The notes beneath the pieces were generated by a model. It did not search any database. It was given only the letters and a program-made list of their open reading frames with translations, and was not told where the DNA came from. Positions 61,401-64,000 of a DNA stretch of 64,000 nt are shown one piece after another. Positions within the stretch are counted from its first letter, which is position 1, and every line of letters starts with the position of its first letter. Both the position numbers and the translations under genes were made by a program. This DNA is from Photobacterium profundum (GTDB lineage: Bacteria > Pseudomonadota > Gammaproteobacteria > Enterobacterales > Vibrionaceae): the NCBI RefSeq assembly GCF_003026285.1, contig NZ_PYOD01000001.1, positions 558,001 to 622,000 on the forward strand. Reading direction: 5' to 3'.

Positions 61401-64000
61401 TTCTAATTTCAGCATCGATGTCGCCCGTTGTACCGATTGCAGATAAATCAGTATCAGCGGTATCACCGTCCACTCGGGTAGTGATCGTCCAATTTTTTAA
61501 AGCGGGTTTTACGGTACCGTCAGCAGCTTCAACCTCAATTTTACTCAGCTCATCTTTCAGCTGAATAATAGCAATCGAATCTGAAGCATTGGCTATAGCT
61601 ATTTGGAAGTTAACCTTCCCCCCAGGAATATAATTTGGCGTATCCGTAGTTTTAGCAGCAATAATTTTGGCATCACCCGGCAGCAAATCGACATGTGCGG
61701 TATCAACACCGTTAACCAATAACGTGTTGGTAATTGTTCCAGTCGCATTGCCAGAAACCAAACCCGTTACCATAAATTCAGCCGTCTCATTAGGTGCTAA
61801 ATCAATAGTTGCATTCAGTGGGTGTTCGCCGGAATAGGTTCCACCGGTAATCACTGATTTGTCTAATGTTGATGTCAATTCAACAGAGTACCTAGAAAAG
61901 GCTACTTGACCATCAGTGGTTTTGATTTGGTCTATTTGATCTTCAATATGCACATCATTCGCAAAACCTTTCCCATTATTCGTTACCCATACACTGTAAT
62001 GAACCAACCCTTTGGGTGCATAATACGCATCGCCCTGATCAGCCGATGTATCAAGTACAAGCTTGTCAGAATCTAAATCTGGTAGCGTCGGTAAGATGGG
62101 GTTGGTGGTATTGTTTTGGCTATCGATAATCGCAGTATTCGCATCAATAGTGCCTAACGCATTGTCTTTTATTTGGGCTTTTATGGTGAAAGTGATCCCT
62201 TCTTTTGGTGCAATATCAGCTTCAATATCCAAGTTATCTGTTGGTGAATAATTAGGTAAATAGGTATCTTTCTCGAGATCGGAACCTCGGCTAATTACAT
62301 GGGTAACGACCCAAGAAGAGAACGCGGTTTCTGTCTTATCACCAGCAAGTTCAACCATGATTTTGCTTATTTCATCTTTCATGGTGATGTTATTCGCCCA
62401 ACCGTCAGATTGGTTATCCACTGTTATTTGGTATTCAACTTCATCACCCGGTAAATAATGGGTGTCCTTTGAATATGTCACCCCACCTACTGATACAATC
62501 GTTTTATGATGTTCTACTTGCTTAGGCTGCGGGTCTAACACCGCCGTTGCAGATAAGCTACGATTATCTCGTGATAACCCTTTCGATGCTTTCAAGTGAG
62601 CAGTATTGGTAATTTGGCCCAACGCTGTATCGCGAATAGCGGCTTTCACCGTAAATTCAATGTAACCAAGTGGTGCAATATCGATATCGGTATCAATATC
62701 AACATTATTCCCCCCCGTAAAACCGTCTACATTAGTAATACCACTTGATTGATCAATAGATACACTCCATAACATAAACGGATTAGCCGTTGGGTTCTCT
62801 TTGCCACTACCAGACAGTTCAGCAATATCGGTGGTGATTGACGACAGAATATCGGAGAGGTGTTGATTGTAGATAGTACCCTGCTTGGTATTTTCAAGGC
62901 GGATCTTATACACAACATCTTGGCTTGGTAGATATTGAGAAATAGTCTTGCCTGCTGAGTCAAACACTGCTTTTTTTAGAGTCACATTCGCTGGCAGCAT
63001 TGTTGAAACAGGAGAGATCTTTTCTAACCCATAAACATCAACGGTATTGCTAAAGTCGCCCACCGCTTTATCACTGATTTGAGCTTTGATAATGTAATCG
63101 ACAAACCCGTCGTGACCAAGATCGGCAAGAGTATCGATATCATGGTCATCGCTGGTTGAGCCAGCATTAGACACACTGCCAGAATCTGTTTCTGTTGTTA
63201 TCTGCCAGTGAGTAAAAGCTTGACCTGTCGTATTATCAAAATAATCTGTTTCAATACTTTCTATGGCATCTTTCACCGGAATATCAGCAATATTACTGCT
63301 ACTGTTATTTTGGATATGAATACGGTATTCAACGCTGCCACCCGGCATGTATCCATTGTTGTTTGGCAGCTTAGCGCCATCGGTATCGTAATACGCAACA
63401 ATCTCTTTGCTGACATCGTACTGGCGGGTTTCAGGGCGAGTCGTCACACTGGTCGTATTATCATTAACATTTAGGACATTCAGAATGTCACCAGCAGCCG
63501 TTTCTGCAACTGTCGCTGTTACGTGATAAACGAATTTACCCCCGAGCGGGATATCTGCCGTTGTCTTAAGATCGTGATTGTCGCTATAACTTCCTGGTGA
63601 AGCGAACGGTTTGAAATCACCAGAATATACTGGTTTTATGGTCCATTCAGTGAATGCTTTAATTAGGTTGCTATTAACATCTGTCACTTCCACAGATGAA
63701 ATAGCATCTTCAATATTCACATCCTGTGCATGCGCCTTGCCCGTATTCTCGACGGTCAGTAAATACTCTAGTGTTTTGCCCGGTGCATAGTTCGCTTCAA
63801 CTGTTTCTTTCTTATATTCAATCTGTGCTGCATAGGGCTTCACAATTAAGCCATCATTATTGATCTCACCAATGGCATCATCACGTACTGTACCAGTAAT
63901 GGTGTAAACCACCTTATCGTTTGGCGCAACGTCAATAATAGTATCTAAATCGGTATTGTCTTTTACAACACCATCCAATGCTCCATCTGTCGAGCCGCCA
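55498..64000 (-). CDS. Giant DUF11-repeat surface protein (5' end outside window)
   Basis: The frame is open to the right edge, so the N-terminus and signal peptide are missing; at least 2,833 residues are present. It consists of about 18 tandem Ig-like DUF11-type repeats of about 130-145 residues (plus one partial). Each has a start like Y-x-P-G-x-x-V-x-Y-x-I-x-V-x-N, an acidic DEISKI-type turn, a D-I-A-P motif and an end like G-D-I-T-N-T-A. The last repeat (QVGDVVEYEIIVDNNN) is the classic DUF11 form. Next comes an SdrD B/Cna-B-like module (GKVFEDLNGDGFQ, later GIPGARLITTEG and TDEYGRYHVP), interrupted by about 140 residues, then a conserved end RNFLVKLDSDSLPTGMKV...ENP. The protein is very acidic and probably forms a long, extended, Ca-stabilised surface fibre or stalk. 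Adhesion is inference. Confidence 0.85.
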   Translation of the reverse strand, partial: GGSTDGALDGVVKDNTDLDTIIDVAPNDKVVYTITGTVRDDAIGEINNDGLIVKPYAAQIEYKKETVEANYAPGKTLEYLLTVENTGKAHAQDVNIEDAISSVEVTDVNSNLIKAFTEWTIKPVYSGDFKPFASPGSYSDNHDLKTTADIPLGGKFVYHVTATVAETAAGDILNVLNVNDNTTSVTTRPETRQYDVSKEIVAYYDTDGAKLPNNNGYMPGGSVEYRIHIQNNSSSNIADIPVKDAIESIETDYFDNTTGQAFTHWQITTETDSGSVSNAGSTSDDHDIDTLADLGHDGFVDYIIKAQISDKAVGDFSNTVDVYGLEKISPVSTMLPANVTLKKAVFDSAGKTISQYLPSQDVVYKIRLENTKQGTIYNQHLSDILSSITTDIAELSGSGKENPTANPFMLWSVSIDQSSGITNVDGFTGGNNVDIDTDIDIAPLGYIEFTVKAAIRDTALGQITNTAHLKASKGLSRDNRSLSATAVLDPQPKQVEHHKTIVSVGGVTYSKDTHYLPGDEVEYQITVDNQSDGWANNITMKDEISKIMVELAGDKTETAFSSWVVTHVISRGSDLEKDTYLPNYSPTDNLDIEADIAPKEGITFTIKAQIKDNALGTIDANTAIIDSQNNTTNPILPTLPDLDSDKLVLDTSADQGDAYYAPKGLVHYSVWVTNNGKGFANDVHIEDQIDQIKTTDGQVAFSRYSVELTSTLDKSVITGGTYSGEHPLNATIDLAPNETAEFMVTGLVSGNATGTITNTLLVNGVDTAHVDLLPGDAKIIAAKTTDTPNYIPGGKVNFQIAIANASDSIAIIQLKDELSKIEVEAADGTVKPALKNWTITTRVDGDTADTDLSAIGTTGDIDAEIRIASAIPGSTSITRAFINIEATVIDDAIGEFTNTAYLDGTAYKLLQGMIKPLPGKITLTKVTSRGSEPNPPAYVPGETIGFDISIKNSGEGYAVDTKVQDMLDTLKSEIAGGGEDHVFVQWDAVDITTTSSLTSAVAGQFSNNTSGYTDAFNIHPNEVVNIHLEGKVNDQILGDITNVAQASYEGALERDDATYVYSAPAHLLSKQVDKATYNVGDEVTYHVLVANQGGAWLNDYEIDDDLASIQADIAGGGLGTAFVVDSLTVIHDGDPSFVTFDDSNNVLHAALDVPPNTTVDFTLKATLNDNVLGDVQNTVTDSMGETASVVIKPEVPTVTINKTADIAEFVPGQMVTYNVVVHNETASWANDVSIVDAVKDIETEVAGGTGVAPKLGAAFDPATITATFVATGSYVVPSAGQTSALADIAPNSDVTFTIKATVAEDVIGDITNIATANDLPADVTITPQASSLEIHKAVDTDTFIPGQTVNYTVTVTNTGDTWLNDVVIKDPISAITAEIAGSSSTSNIGPAFSSSSLSVKQSESYVSANPDGSISAIADIKPGDTITFTIAAIVSDNVIGEISNTATADDIPSETVIIQPAPFDIEVTKTADTKEFVPGQLITYTVTVYNPTNSWANDVAISDEVSKIEAEIAHDSTAGSVITGPAFDAATITVDITKGTSFVDGTGENATADIAPNSNVVFTIKANVASNVVGEISNIANANDKSAEVVITPKTAIFTIIKSVDEPTFIPSQVMTYSLVVENTTDAWANDVKITDDIAAINVEVAGGKTGPAFDISSLKVISGVVDGEGFVFANPDGSVSAMADIGPASKATVTFEATVAADVVGDIPNTAFANDIASEEVVITPKESTLEITKKVDAAEYVPGQELTYTVTVSNISGSWANDIAIRDEVSKIQAEIAGGSASVPAIGNAFDVSSIIFEDPVVINSIVAKTTDETVKADIAPNESIIFVIKAKVADNVIGDITNNASASGQDASVVTPAAKSEVEITKTSESKTYTDGGKVVYHIDVHNKSQSFANNIALTDEISNIVVDTNLGMSEPAFTDWKVEYEVGDSKTVVMANTRKIYHPANNSDIDAVMDIAPEDTVTFTVTAKVQDHAISTITNTAVITDADGASQEDDAVVEPAPTSTRVSKVSVEEKYTPNQPLSFVLTIANTSSNYIDDMIVVDDMSTVQVKYIDGTTGPAFIPGTISFTPKVVPAGSLTVKGSETSYKVDIAPKSTVTFDVTGTVNEHATSDIQNIAQLNGNDVKSNWVPTVAAKVKGTLTAVEEEYVPGNTIEYHLTLANDSDGIAKNVYLLTQFNKASGTYIDGHEDNAFDSWTIKAVTEGVDTTSGTFTDDSDIATSINIAPHGKVEYTIVAIVNQDMLTPIDLRTFFLDSTINIPGTGAARQLAKQIEVGTSGKLEVLQIPPVGSQLSVVKTVEKASYTDDDKTVQYQLSVNNTGGGNAPNVTLFDDIAGLQNTKGIDVFTDWVITGREFEEGRLIDHFTIKGDQNNKNNLDVIKNMKSNGRNNIEMMIVATINKHLDDDITNVFKATEENGKVTQDEATTHIKKIPDNTGELELTKRATKTDAQVGDVVEYEIIVDNNNESYFNNVVVDDRFPAGFQYVSDSTEMVLSGADGEFETSDDVVVSAEPTLSGSLQFPQVDFDPYEKLRIRYLMRVSIGVTFGKYVNTAVAKVNNSNVSNTGSATVEIEADKLFDTASIIGKVFEDLNGDGFQADATADDIELTTTVKPQDYIAGSTTLEVNGHTVVVDDENTVPAINGIHIDELYGQSKNRTLKQSNKAYIQFKTRTMTPFLLVIETDNGTTITFDAQGKIQRHLEGDVKEELSAEELNVTRNLYKAPDGYLWEIVIENLGVYEDGIPGARLITTEGIKIETDEYGRYHVPDQWVTDKKGRNFLVKLDSDSLPTGMKVISENPKAKRITPHALAKFNFSVQAKTSAGNSQKKKPISS
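56600..63800 (-). repeat. Tandem array of about 18 DUF11-like coding repeats, period about 390-450 bp
   Basis: The repeat-start motif (Y/F-x-P-G or variant) recurs, reading along the protein, near 63790, 63350, 62935, 62460, 62025, 61630, 61190, 60770, 60380, 59975, 59580, 59170, 58780, 58375, 57950, 57555, 57090 and 56655. Spacing is tightest, about 390-405 bp, in the middle five. These five also share a Gln after the P-G (PGQM, PGQT, PGQL, PSQV, PGQE), so they look most recently duplicated. Confidence 0.85.

Noticed and set aside
55498..64000. CRISPR-like or other DNA repeat array
   Set aside because: The periodicity is about 400 bp and in frame with coding sequence; it is a protein repeat, with no short identical repeats and spacers.

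Overview
This window is a chromosomal stretch of a marine gammaproteobacterium of the Vibrionaceae, most like Photobacterium. The call rests on overall protein character, an AT-leaning base composition and gene order: blocks matching the Escherichia coli order (mrp/metG, udk-dcd-asmA; serS-rarA-lolA-ftsK-lrp, trxB-cydD-cydC, aat-infA-clpA-clpS-cspD, icd/rluE-mnmA-hflD-purB) are interleaved with genes seen in vibrios (bpt next to aat, ald facing lrp, cobTS-btuR). I saw no rRNA, tRNA, insertion sequence, prophage or CRISPR array. Species identity is inference.

Layout. 1-3.3 kb: the end of a SulP anion transporter, an exported isochorismatase-fold hydrolase in AT-rich surroundings, a tiny ORF and a DUF3313-type lipoprotein. 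3.4-6.6 kb: a cobalamin assembly and salvage run (cobT-cobS-btuR) and psiE. 6.7-11.7 kb: a Dcu C4-dicarboxylate transporter with a perfect FNR box, a YdjM-like membrane hydrolase, a zinc-ribbon membrane protein, a CBS-pair protein and yhjD. 11.9-19.2 kb: asmA, dcd, udk and mrp on the minus strand, divergent from metG. 19.8-22.3 kb: a glutamate/dicarboxylate symporter and an unrecognised membrane-anchored protein. 22.3-30.3 kb: serS, rarA, lolA, ftsK and lrp, all minus. 30.4-36.5 kb: ald, trxB, cydD, cydC. 36.6-42.2 kb: a glycine-zipper envelope protein, aat, bpt, infA, clpA, clpS, cspD. 42.7-48.3 kb: icd, rluE, mnmA, hflD, purB. 48.6-51.2 kb: norV-norW, with two NsrR-like operators.

51.4-64.0 kb is the least ordinary part: three minus-strand genes that look like one surface apparatus. 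A giant protein (at least 2,833 residues, its start lying beyond the window) carries about 18 DUF11-like repeats of about 130-145 residues and an SdrD B/Cna-B-like module near its C-terminus. It is followed by a 1,165-residue acidic outer-membrane beta-barrel and a small OmpA-type peptidoglycan-binding lipoprotein. From memory of the family, these modules occur fused in single proteins in other proteobacteria; here they are separate genes with a strong intrinsic terminator between the first two. The function of this family is, as far as I know, not established.

Working together: Aat and Bpt add leucine to protein N-termini and ClpS-ClpA recognises and unfolds such proteins, so most of the leucine N-degron pathway lies within 5 kb. 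The FNR-boxed dicarboxylate carrier, CydDC (needed for cytochrome bd) and NorVW (nitric oxide detoxification) fit a facultative anaerobe. Most transcription units end in clear intrinsic terminators, several shared between convergent genes.
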